Positions 8,079 to 13,612 of a DNA stretch of 51,548 bases are shown here, piece after piece (within the stretch, counting starts at the first letter, position 1; the number at the start of each line of letters is the position of its first letter). The DNA is from Eubacterium sp. TM05-53. Lineage in GTDB: Bacteria > Bacillota_I > Bacilli_A > Erysipelotrichales > Erysipelotrichaceae. The stretch is from positions 1 through 51,548 of the forward strand of contig NZ_QSPK01000003.1 of assembly GCF_003436425.1 (NCBI RefSeq), in the 5' to 3' direction. The notes under the pieces were generated by a model. It did not search any database. It was not told the DNA's origin and saw nothing but the letters and a program-made list of their open reading frames with translations. The translations under genes and the position numbers were made by a program.

Positions 8079-8336
8079 AAGAATATATTTTACGATAGGA
8101 ATTGTTTATAGTTCAAAAACAGGGAATACACAATTTTTGGCAAACGGCTTGAATTTTATGGAGTCAAAATATTGTGTACCTGTAGAAAATGCAAAAAATT
8201 TAGAACCCGTAAATTTATTGTGCATTGGATTCTGGTGTGATAAGGGAGATTGTGATGATCAAATGAAACAATATCTTTCTGCACTACGTAATCAAAATGT
8301 TTTCTTATTTGGAACAGCTGGCTTTGGTAAGTCTAA
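8053..8336 (+). pseudogene. Flavodoxin-like protein, 5' part interrupted by the prophage
   Basis: The visible part encodes a flavodoxin fold: IGIVYSSKTGNTQFLANG is the FMN phosphate loop, and VNLLCIGFWCDKGDCDDQ and VFLFGTAGFGKS are the later FMN-contacting loops. The frame reads into phage DNA after codon Ser (tct, 8332-8334) and stops at 8433, giving about 32 foreign residues. Joined to 44118-44334 with one TCTAA copy, the gene is 501 bp (166 residues) with no frame change. The start is uncertain; ATG 8053 is in frame but has a weak ribosome site. While lysogenic, the gene is inactive. Confidence 0.85.
8332..8336. repeat. Prophage target site duplication, left copy (TCTAA)
   Basis: TCTAA directly precedes the prophage 5' TGTA and is repeated at 44113-44117 directly after the prophage TACA. 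A 5-bp duplication is the product of Mu-type transposition. Deleting one copy and the element rebuilds the codons for GFGKSKEYFEM. Confidence 0.95.
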
Positions 8337-8394
8337 TGTAGTGTTGCACGCAAAATGCAAAAATGTTGCAAATAAAATGCAAAAAATAGGTTTT
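8337..8394. other. Prophage end distal to the transposase (attR-like)
   Basis: This AT-rich tip has no gene of its own. It holds short repeats likely to be read by the transposase: TTGCACG (8344-8350), TGTTGCAAATAAAA (8364-8377) and two copies of TGCAAAAA. At the opposite end CGTAAAAA occurs in inverted orientation, so YGYAAAAA may be the shared end motif. This is inference from sequence similarity only. Confidence 0.55.
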
Positions 8395-8446
8395 AAAAAA
8401 AGACATTTTAACTGGCTTTTAAACGCCAAATAAATGTCCTTTTTTA
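8395..8446. terminator. Bidirectional terminator at the prophage end
   Basis: An A-run plus GACATTT (8402-8408) pairs with AAATGTC (8432-8438) plus a T-run, with an inner GGC/GCC arm. It lies just after the XRE gene end and insulates prophage and host transcription. Confidence 0.7.
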
Positions 8447-8450
8447 ATGC

Positions 8451-8660
8451 TTATTTTCTGTTTGTTATTTTGATTAAATCACACACTTCACAATTCAAAA
8501 CTGAGCATATTTTTTCAATATGTTCTAGACTGATTCTTTCAACCATTTCCCAATATATTTCATTAATCGTATTAGGTCGAATACCAGTCTTTCTAGCAAG
8601 CTCTGCCTGAGTCATTTTCTTCTTTCCTAATATCTCAGACAGGCATATTTTAATCGCCAT
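8451..8660 (-). CDS. XRE-family helix-turn-helix regulator
   Basis: A 69-residue single-domain DNA-binding protein with the Cro/CI fold: MTQAELARKTGIRPNTINEIY is the helix-turn-helix, followed by LEHIEKICSVLNCEVCDLI. It is the last gene at the distal end of the prophage, next to the Dam methylase. A perfect palindrome (8723-8739) lies upstream of it and recurs almost exactly near the repressor end (42881-42897), so it may bind both. It could also control the methylase, as Com controls mom in Mu, but this is inference. Confidence 0.75.
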   Translation of the reverse strand: MAIKICLSEILGKKKMTQAELARKTGIRPNTINEIYWEMVERISLEHIEKICSVLNCEVCDLIKITNRK

Positions 8661-8722
8661 AGCAACGCCCCTTTAAGTGAATTTTATCACTCCAAACATT
8701 GCTATAACATTATTGATATTTT

Positions 8723-8739
8723 ATATCGTATTTCGATAT
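8723..8739. promoter_or_regulatory. Palindromic operator-like site upstream of the XRE gene
   Basis: ATATCG-TATTT-CGATAT is a perfect 6-bp inverted repeat with a five-base centre. The reverse complement of 42881-42897 matches it at 16 of 17 positions. Its place between the methylase end and the XRE start suggests autoregulation. Confidence 0.5.
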
Positions 8740-8740
8740 T

Positions 8741-9496
8741 TTACTTGTAATTTCTTATAATCAATTCTTTATATCTAGAATCGCCATCTTTAACAAGATT
8801 GTTATTTCTTTCAACCTCTTCTATATAAAAGTCTGCATATAACTCTCTTATGAATTCACAATCATTATAAGAAAGAATAAACTTACCTTTTATATTCTTT
8901 AGAATATCTCTTAACTTAACATGATCTTCTTCATCAAACAAGTCACCATAATATTTTTCAGTCTTATAATATGGTGGATCTAGATAAAACAAAGCATTAT
9001 TTCTATCATATACTTTAATAAGGTTATCATAGCTTTTATTCTCTATAACAACTCTATTAAGACGTTTACTGATTTCAGGAAGCATATCGACCGAATACGA
9101 TATGTTTTTAGCGTTTGTTCCATATGTTCTTCCATCAGCACCAAAAGACACCTTTATAATATATAGAAAGCGTGCTGCTCTTTGTATATCAGTTAATCCA
9201 TTGATATTCATTTGCTCCCTATAGTTAAGAAAAATCTCTCTAGAATTTAATAAGAATTCACATTCTCTTTGGACTTCCTGAGCATGGTATTTAACACATC
9301 TATATAGGTTAACTAAATCACCATTGAGATCATTATATACCTCTAATTGCTTACTGTTATGTTCTTTCGCAAATAATACCCATCCTGCACCTCCAAACAC
9401 TTCGATATAGCGTGATGGTTGCTCTTTAGGAAACCTGCTTAATATCTCTTTTCTAAGTAACTTTTTACCACCAATCCATGGTATAAAACTATTCAT
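8741..9496 (-). CDS. dam: DNA adenine N6-methyltransferase (Dam/D12 class)
   Basis: The 251-residue protein has the D12 class order: FIPWIGGKKLLRKEIL at the N terminus, the AdoMet loop YIEVFGGAGW (about 31-40), and the catalytic DPPYYKTEKYYGDLF (about 173-187). The C-terminal segment is FILSYNDCEF. It should transfer a methyl group from S-adenosylmethionine to adenine in a short motif, probably GATC-like, but specificity cannot be read from sequence. No restriction partner is present. Its position at the distal end matches the mom region of Mu, so a role in protecting phage DNA or timing regulation is likely. Confidence 0.9.
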   Translation of the reverse strand: MNSFIPWIGGKKLLRKEILSRFPKEQPSRYIEVFGGAGWVLFAKEHNSKQLEVYNDLNGDLVNLYRCVKYHAQEVQRECEFLLNSREIFLNYREQMNINGLTDIQRAARFLYIIKVSFGADGRTYGTNAKNISYSVDMLPEISKRLNRVVIENKSYDNLIKVYDRNNALFYLDPPYYKTEKYYGDLFDEEDHVKLRDILKNIKGKFILSYNDCEFIRELYADFYIEEVERNNNLVKDGDSRYKELIIRNYK

Positions 9497-9542
9497 TTTT
9501 AATCTCTCCTTTCACACAAAGGGCATTGCTATGAAAAGGAGA

Positions 9543-9569
9543 GTAGGATAGTATTTTCTACTATCCTAC
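9543..9569. promoter_or_regulatory. Strong hairpin between endolysin and dam
   Basis: An 11-bp perfect inverted repeat (9543-9553 / 9559-9569) with a five-base loop lies right after the endolysin stop codon. It has no T run on the minus-strand exit side, so it may be an mRNA stability or processing element, or a weak attenuator before dam. Confidence 0.5.
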
Positions 9570-9572
9570 AAA

Positions 9573-10559
9573 TTACTTACACAAACGATTTACAATGTTT
9601 TGAATTGCATCATAGTTATATCCAGCATCCATTAATCGTTTCTTACGGTCAGCTCCGTTTCCCCACTTACCAGCAATAACCTCTTTTGCAATTGCTTCGT
9701 TGGATTTACTAGGCTTTGAACCATATAGTTTTTCATTAACTTTTGCTTGAACTGCATCGTAATTATAACCTGCTTTTGTTAAGCGATTTTTACGATCATC
9801 ACCATTACCCCACTTGCCAGCAATGACTTCATCAGCTAACTGAGCAATGGTTTTTGTTGGTTTTGGAGCAGGTTTTGAGCCTCCTATCATTTGATTTACT
9901 AATGATTGAATAGCATTATAATCGTAACCTGCTTTTGTTAAGCGATTTTTACGATCATCGCCATTTCCCCATTTACCATCAACAACCTCTTTTGCAACTT
10001 CTTCATTGGTTTTTTTATTACCTGTAGATGGTTTACTTGGTTTAGATGGAGCTTCAGCCCCATTCACCATTTGATCATACCATTGTTGAGCTTTTTGCAT
10101 ATAAGCATCCCTTTGCTCATCCTGTAATCGACCAGGGCAAGATGTAGCTGCAAAATGATTATGAGGGAATACATTTACTTTCCATTTAGGACGTCCCAAT
10201 CCATAATATTTACATAATGCTGCAACTAAATGAGCTCCTGCATCTAAGCATGCTTCACTAATATATCCTCCTGATTTATTGGCATGTTCAATTCCGATAC
10301 TTGAACAGTTGGCATCCCAGTTGCCTGCATGCCATGCTGTATCACCATCCCAAACCAATTGTCCAATACGACCTGACGATTCAACTTGATAGTGTGCTGA
10401 AGCTGGTCTATTTTGCCATACAGAATAACATCCTTCTACAGTTAAATCACCTGCGTTGTAATGAATTATTATTTTATTGATTTTTCGTCCTGAACGCCCC
10501 TTAGTATAGTGCTTATTCAAGATTTTATTTACATCGGCATTTAAGTTTTTCCAATCCAT
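9573..10559 (-). CDS. Endolysin: N-acetylmuramoyl-L-alanine amidase with three CW_7 repeats
   Basis: The 328-residue lysin has an N-terminal Amidase_2 zinc hydrolase (about 20-165) with KIIIHYNAG, the His of GDTAWHAGNW, and HNHFAATSCPGR carrying the C-terminal zinc ligands. A Lys/Pro/Ser linker leads to three CW_7 cell-wall-binding repeats, each holding GKWGNGxDRKxRLxxAGYxYdAIQ. It cuts the amide between muramic acid and the peptide stem at the end of infection. There is no signal peptide, so export depends on the holin. Its ATG overlaps the stop of the small upstream ORF. Confidence 0.95.
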   Translation of the reverse strand: MDWKNLNADVNKILNKHYTKGRSGRKINKIIIHYNAGDLTVEGCYSVWQNRPASAHYQVESSGRIGQLVWDGDTAWHAGNWDANCSSIGIEHANKSGGYISEACLDAGAHLVAALCKYYGLGRPKWKVNVFPHNHFAATSCPGRLQDEQRDAYMQKAQQWYDQMVNGAEAPSKPSKPSTGNKKTNEEVAKEVVDGKWGNGDDRKNRLTKAGYDYNAIQSLVNQMIGGSKPAPKPTKTIAQLADEVIAGKWGNGDDRKNRLTKAGYNYDAVQAKVNEKLYGSKPSKSNEAIAKEVIAGKWGNGADRKKRLMDAGYNYDAIQNIVNRLCK

Positions 10560-10651
10560 TACTCATCACTTCCTTCTACACCTTTTCCCATGGTGTTAAG
10601 TTCTTCTTCCATTTCTGAAGTAATTTCAATATCTTTTACATCTTCATTCAT
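10559..10651 (-). CDS. Small acidic ORF between holin and endolysin
   Basis: A 30-codon ORF (MNEDVKDIEITSEMEEEL...) overlaps the holin stop and ends in TAATG, which also starts the endolysin. It is highly acidic and has no membrane segment. The tight overlaps on both sides support translation, perhaps mainly for coupling. It is too short to assign a function. Confidence 0.45.
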   Translation of the reverse strand: MNEDVKDIEITSEMEEELNTMGKGVEGSDE

Positions 10652-11018
10652 TTCCTTTACCTCCTACTTTTTCTAATGGTTCTACCATTCCAGTAGAGAT
10701 AGAATCTTGAAGCAACTTTCTTTGTTCACGAATATTAGCAATAAACTCATGAATAGCAGGTGCTCCAGCTGAAATAATCAAACCTGAAATGATATTGCCA
10801 ACATATGGAATTGTTCCATTCAAATCAAAGTATTTAAATACATCAATGCTAAACATAAATGCAAACAAAATACCTAATAATGCAGCCAATACATCCGCTG
10901 GTAGATACTTCATTACCTTATTACCTAAGATTGCTTTTAAGCGTTCAACGATAAATTGAATCAACACTGCAAAAACGATTAATAATAATAGTAATGATGT
11001 TGTTTTTGAAATATCCAT
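10644..11018 (-). CDS. Phage holin-like membrane protein
   Basis: A 124-residue protein with three hydrophobic segments (about 8-26, 43-60 and 70-92) and a charged C-terminal tail (NIREQRKLLQDS). Size, topology and position right before the endolysin fit a holin that opens the membrane for the amidase. A GGAGG site precedes the ATG. It lies after the RT terminator, so a separate promoter for the lysis genes must lie in 11022-11095; I see no clear one. Confidence 0.75.
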   Translation of the reverse strand: MDISKTTSLLLLLIVFAVLIQFIVERLKAILGNKVMKYLPADVLAALLGILFAFMFSIDVFKYFDLNGTIPYVGNIISGLIISAGAPAIHEFIANIREQRKLLQDSISTGMVEPLEKVGGKGNE

Positions 11019-11095
11019 TATATATTCCTCCTTTCTCGCACATTTTATAAAAAATAAATAAAGTCGAAAAATAAAGAACTTTAAAACATAATTAA

Positions 11096-11121
11096 AAGGT
11101 AACGAAATTAATCGTTACCTT
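11096..11121 (-). terminator. Terminator of the DGR reverse transcriptase unit
   Basis: AAGGTAACGA pairs with TCGTTACCTT (10-bp stem, six-base loop), followed by TTTTAAT on the minus strand. The RT's last codons form one arm, so termination occurs immediately after RT. Confidence 0.85.
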
Positions 11122-12262
11122 GATTTCTAGTCAGTACAAACCAACCATCTATTCCTTTTTCATAATCACCAAATATTTCTGTTTTTAATGCGTAACTATT
11201 ACAATGCTTCAACAGTCCAAAATATGAATTAACTACTTGCGTAGCGTGTTCTAAAGTACAATCTCCTTCATTGTATCGTTTCATCACGCCTTTTAAGTTC
11301 CTTTTAATTCTCAAGGAAGTGCTTTTCCTTATTTTAATATGTGTAGCCCATAAGCGAAAACCACAAAATTCTATCCCTTGATTAATTGGTCTAATACAGG
11401 TCTTTTGGTTCATTTCCATTTTCATGACATCATTTGCGAACTTTTCTAGTTTCTGATGCCATTCTTTTATTTGTTTCTTATCATCAGAAAGCACCACAAT
11501 ATCATCCTGATAGCGTATATAATACTTAATTCCTAATGTCCTTTTAGCATATTGATCTATCTGATCATTGTAGACATTGGCTAACATTTGAGAAACCAAA
11601 GCACCCACTGGCATTCCTTTATCAAATAAACGTTCGCTCATTTCAACATCTTCAGGACGCATGCCTCTAGGCAATCCAAAAGGCATATCAGGGCTTTCTA
11701 TGCGTGTTTCAAGCCACCTAACAACACGATCATCTTTTATTTTCTTCTTCAATACATCAATCATGACTTTATGATCCACTCTATAGAAGTATTTACTAAA
11801 GTCTATTTTCAAGTAATACCACTTGCTTAAGTCAGATACATCTAAACCGTTTTTCAGTCTATTGTATCTTTTACTATTGACTAATTTAAGCCAATAATGA
11901 AGCCTTTTAACTGCTGCAATTTGTCCTTTTCCTTTGATGCATGCATAAGAATCCTTAATGTACATCCTCATAAACATAGGACTTAAAACTTGATAAAACG
12001 CCCACTGTTTTATCACTTCAGGGAAGTCTTGAGCAAGGATCAAGCGACACTTTGGTTCGTAAATATAGAACTCTCTATATTTAGGATAATCAGCAACTTC
12101 GCTTCTTAATTCATTTTGAATCTTAACTAGATTCGCTTCTAGATTTTGAGTAAATATGAGTACATCTTTTCTATATCTTTTGCTTTTACGAGCGTTTAAA
12201 TAAGCCTTGTATATGTTTTCATCACTAACGATATAGTCATATACATTCTTTATTTTCGCCAT
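11108..12262 (-). CDS. Diversity-generating retroelement reverse transcriptase
   Basis: The 384-residue enzyme has the compact DGR RT layout without maturase or endonuclease domains. LKIDFSKYFYRVDH (about 151-164) is the first catalytic Asp motif, GMPVGALVSQMLANVY (about 216-231) carries the DGR-type SQ signature in place of group II SP, and YIRYQDDIVVL (about 248-258) is the YxDD catalytic pair. The C terminus has GIEFCGFRLW and a VNSYFGLLKHCNSY thumb region. With Avd it copies template RNA with adenine errors and transfers the cDNA to the VR. ATG 12262 is preferred: AGGTG stands six bases upstream, while GTG 12271 and ATG 12268 crowd that site. Confidence 0.93.
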   Translation of the reverse strand: MAKIKNVYDYIVSDENIYKAYLNARKSKRYRKDVLIFTQNLEANLVKIQNELRSEVADYPKYREFYIYEPKCRLILAQDFPEVIKQWAFYQVLSPMFMRMYIKDSYACIKGKGQIAAVKRLHYWLKLVNSKRYNRLKNGLDVSDLSKWYYLKIDFSKYFYRVDHKVMIDVLKKKIKDDRVVRWLETRIESPDMPFGLPRGMRPEDVEMSERLFDKGMPVGALVSQMLANVYNDQIDQYAKRTLGIKYYIRYQDDIVVLSDDKKQIKEWHQKLEKFANDVMKMEMNQKTCIRPINQGIEFCGFRLWATHIKIRKSTSLRIKRNLKGVMKRYNEGDCTLEHATQVVNSYFGLLKHCNSYALKTEIFGDYEKGIDGWFVLTRNQGND

Positions 12263-12271
12263 GATCATCAC

Positions 12272-12425
12272 CTAATTTTTAAGATGCTTAACGGAGTTCA
12301 TTTAACATTACTATCGGTTTTCATCTTTATTTATTTTTTTGCTTGTTCAGCATGGAATTAGACTCCTTTATTCCCTTGATTTGAAATGACAGACGTATCC
12401 ATCATATACCTAATTGCAAGAGCAG
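12272..12425 (-). other. Leader between template array and RT
   Basis: This 154-bp AT-rich stretch has no convincing ORF. On the minus strand it begins after R1 with GCAATTAGGTATATGATGG, which resembles the GGGATTAG leader of the array units. It may be the remnant start of a fifth unit. It probably forms part of the long template RNA or the RT leader. Confidence 0.4.
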
Positions 12426-12554
12426 AGCGGAGCGAAAACCTACATTGTGATTGGAATTGGAGCGTGGGTTATTCAAGTTTACAGCGAACACGCCTGCATT
12501 GCCACCATTATCCCAATTGCCACCACGAAAAGGCAAATCATATAGTCCAATCCC
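12426..12554 (-). repeat. DGR template-like repeat R1
   Basis: The 108-bp core (12426-12533) aligns without gaps to the VR. Read on the minus strand in the VR frame it encodes LPFRGGNWDNGGNAGVFAV, then NLNNPRSNSNHNVGFRSAL. Nine of its codons are Asn (AAT/AAC) and the core has 24 adenines by my count, the composition expected of a template. It differs from the current VR at many non-adenine positions, so it is not that VR's parent. The unit includes a leader GGGATTGG at 12547-12554. Confidence 0.85.
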
Positions 12555-12574
12555 ATTACTCTTTATTGGGTTAG

Positions 12575-12703
12575 AGCGGAGCGAAAACCTCTATCATTGT
12601 CAGCATTGGAGCGTGGGTTATTCAGATTCAATTCGAACACGCCTGAATTCGAATGCTCCCAAAAAGCGCCACCACGAAAAGGTCTTCATAATAATCTAAT
12701 CCC
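12575..12703 (-). repeat. DGR template-like repeat R2
   Basis: An ungapped 108-bp core (12575-12682) encodes RPFRGGAFWEHSNSGVFEL, then NLNNPRSNADNDRGFRSAL. It has six Asn codons and about 22 adenines. The frame letters at fixed positions (FRGG, GVF, NPRSN, GFRSA) are shared with the VR while the other positions form a different scaffold. A GGGATTAG leader lies at 12696-12703. Confidence 0.85.
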
Positions 12704-12711
12704 ATAAGGAT

Positions 12712-12843
12712 AAAGCGGAGCGAAAACCTATACTGTTCCAAGTGTTGGAGCGTGGGTTGTTCAAATTCAAAGCGAACACGCCTGCATCGCTAGAATTATT
12801 GAAAGAGCCACCACGAAAAGGCAAACGCTAATAGCCTAATCCC
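12712..12843 (-). repeat. DGR template repeat R3: parent of the present variable region
   Basis: Positions 12712-12829 align with the VR (13626-13743) over 118 bp without gaps and differ at seven sites: 12731, 12746, 12753, 12758, 12760, 12797 and 12800. At each, the coding strand has A in R3 and G, C or T in the VR. No other base differs. This is the fingerprint of adenine-specific mutagenic homing and identifies R3 as the active template. It encodes SFNNSSDAGVFALNLNNPRS, then NTWNSI, with Asn at the positions changed in the VR. Confidence 0.97.
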
Positions 12844-12863
12844 AAAATAGCATAAAAGAATAG

Positions 12864-12992
12864 AGCGGAGCGAAAACCTACAACGTCAACGGAGTCCGAG
12901 CGTCCCCAGCGTACCAGCAAAGCAAACACGCCAGCACTAGTCGTGGTCGCTAAACCTCCACCACGAAAAGGTCTCACTATTCATCTAATCCC
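12864..12992 (-). repeat. DGR repeat R4, adenine-depleted
   Basis: The core (12864-12971) aligns without gaps to R1-R3 and VR. It encodes RPFRGGGLATTTSAGVFAL, then LVRWGRSDSVDVVGFRSAL. It has no Asn codon and only about 11 adenines, fewer than the VR itself. It therefore looks like a product of past diversification rather than a fresh template. It also carries non-adenine differences from R3, so it derived from another template. Its leader overlaps the Avd stop codon (ctaatccc on plus, 12985-12992). Confidence 0.8.
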
Positions 12993-13485
12993 TATGACTT
13001 TTTTGACATGCATAACAAAGAGATTTACCAAAATTTCTCATTGAATATTCATAAGACTTAGGAGTTATTTTTGTACCACATTTCTCGCAAACATATGTTT
13101 TTTCAATAGCAGTATTTCCTGATTTTTCTTTTTCAGCCTTAATCCAGCCACCTAACATCTTGCCGACTTTATCTAATCTTCGAGACATTTCCATGTAGTG
13201 GTTTTCGCCTTTAAAAAAATGCAATTCAAATGCTAATCTTATATAAACCTTTAATGCAGCTAGTTCTACATCCATTTTTTCAAGCGTTGTAGTCTTAGTG
13301 TATTTTTTATTAGCAGTAATTGCATATTTAAGAACTAAATCCATACTTCTTTTGATATCTTGAACTAAAGAGAATTTTTGACTCTTTGGAAAATGATCTA
13401 ACAACGGATAGGCATATAGCAACATATCATAAACCTCCTGCTGTATGACCAGCTGAGTCTCATACGATCCTAATTGATTATCCAT
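12985..13485 (-). CDS. avd: Avd-like DGR accessory protein with C-terminal zinc ribbon
   Basis: Residues 1-115 resemble the Avd four-helix bundle: LVIQQEVYDMLLYAYPLLDHFPKSQKF, IKRSMDLVLKYAI, LAALKVYIRLAFELHF and YMEMSRRLDKVGKMLGGWIKA. Avd forms a basic ring that binds RT and template RNA and is required for mutagenic homing. An extra tail, CEKCG...YEYSMRNFGKSLCYACQ, has two CxxC pairs and resembles zinc ribbons at the ends of phage single-strand DNA-binding proteins. The likely start is ATG 13485 after GAGGTGG; ATG 13488 and GTG 13494 are alternatives. It is the first gene of the avd-template-RT transcript. Confidence 0.85.
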   Translation of the reverse strand: MDNQLGSYETQLVIQQEVYDMLLYAYPLLDHFPKSQKFSLVQDIKRSMDLVLKYAITANKKYTKTTTLEKMDVELAALKVYIRLAFELHFFKGENHYMEMSRRLDKVGKMLGGWIKAEKEKSGNTAIEKTYVCEKCGTKITPKSYEYSMRNFGKSLCYACQKSHRD

Positions 13486-13503
13486 CATTACCACCTCAAG
13501 TAA

Positions 13504-13531
13504 ATTATATCATGTGTAAGAATTTACACAA
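13504..13531 (-). promoter_or_regulatory. Promoter with palindromic operator for the avd-template-RT unit
   Basis: On the minus strand TTGTGT (13531-13526), a 16-bp spacer and TATAAT (13509-13504) precede avd. A perfect 7-bp inverted repeat TGTGTAA-4-TTACACA (13513-13530) covers the spacer and -35, so a repressor could silence the DGR machinery independently of the tail genes. Confidence 0.7.
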
Positions 13532-13543
13532 TAAAAAAATAAT

Positions 13544-13567
13544 CCCACCAGCTAAATCGCTGGTGGG
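13544..13567 (-). terminator. Terminator of the tail operon after the DGR target gene
   Basis: CCCACCAGC and GCTGGTGGG form a 9-bp GC-rich stem with a six-base loop, followed on the minus strand by TTATTTTTTTA. It separates the structural operon from the avd-template-RT unit. Confidence 0.93.
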
Positions 13568-13572
13568 AATGA

Positions 13573-13590
13573 TTGCCACTCACGTGGCAA
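13573..13590 (-). promoter_or_regulatory. DGR target-site hairpin downstream of VR
   Basis: On the minus strand TTGCCAC-GTGA-GTGGCAA is a perfect 7-bp stem with a GNRA-type four-base loop, 35 bp after the VR. In the Bordetella phage DGR a hairpin/cruciform just after the VR is needed for efficient homing and marks the target. This hairpin has the right size and location and is absent after the array units. Confidence 0.65.
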
Positions 13591-13612
13591 AAACAGAACA
13601 CTGATACCAAAA

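Noticed and set aside
7966..8433. One intact gene through the prophage boundary
   Set aside because: It is a chimera: host flavodoxin codons to 8336, then phage DNA to a chance stop.
11108..12262. Group II intron reverse transcriptase
   Set aside because: The SQ motif, lack of maturase and endonuclease domains, the adjacent avd, and TR/VR pairs identify a DGR enzyme; no intron domain V is seen.
12386..12699. Two plus-strand open frames across the template array
   Set aside because: They lie antisense to the DGR repeats, have no ribosome sites, and their open frames come from the repeat composition.
12426..12992. CRISPR-like array
   Set aside because: Repeats are 108 bp long, diverged and protein-frame related to the VR, with no short spacers or cas genes.
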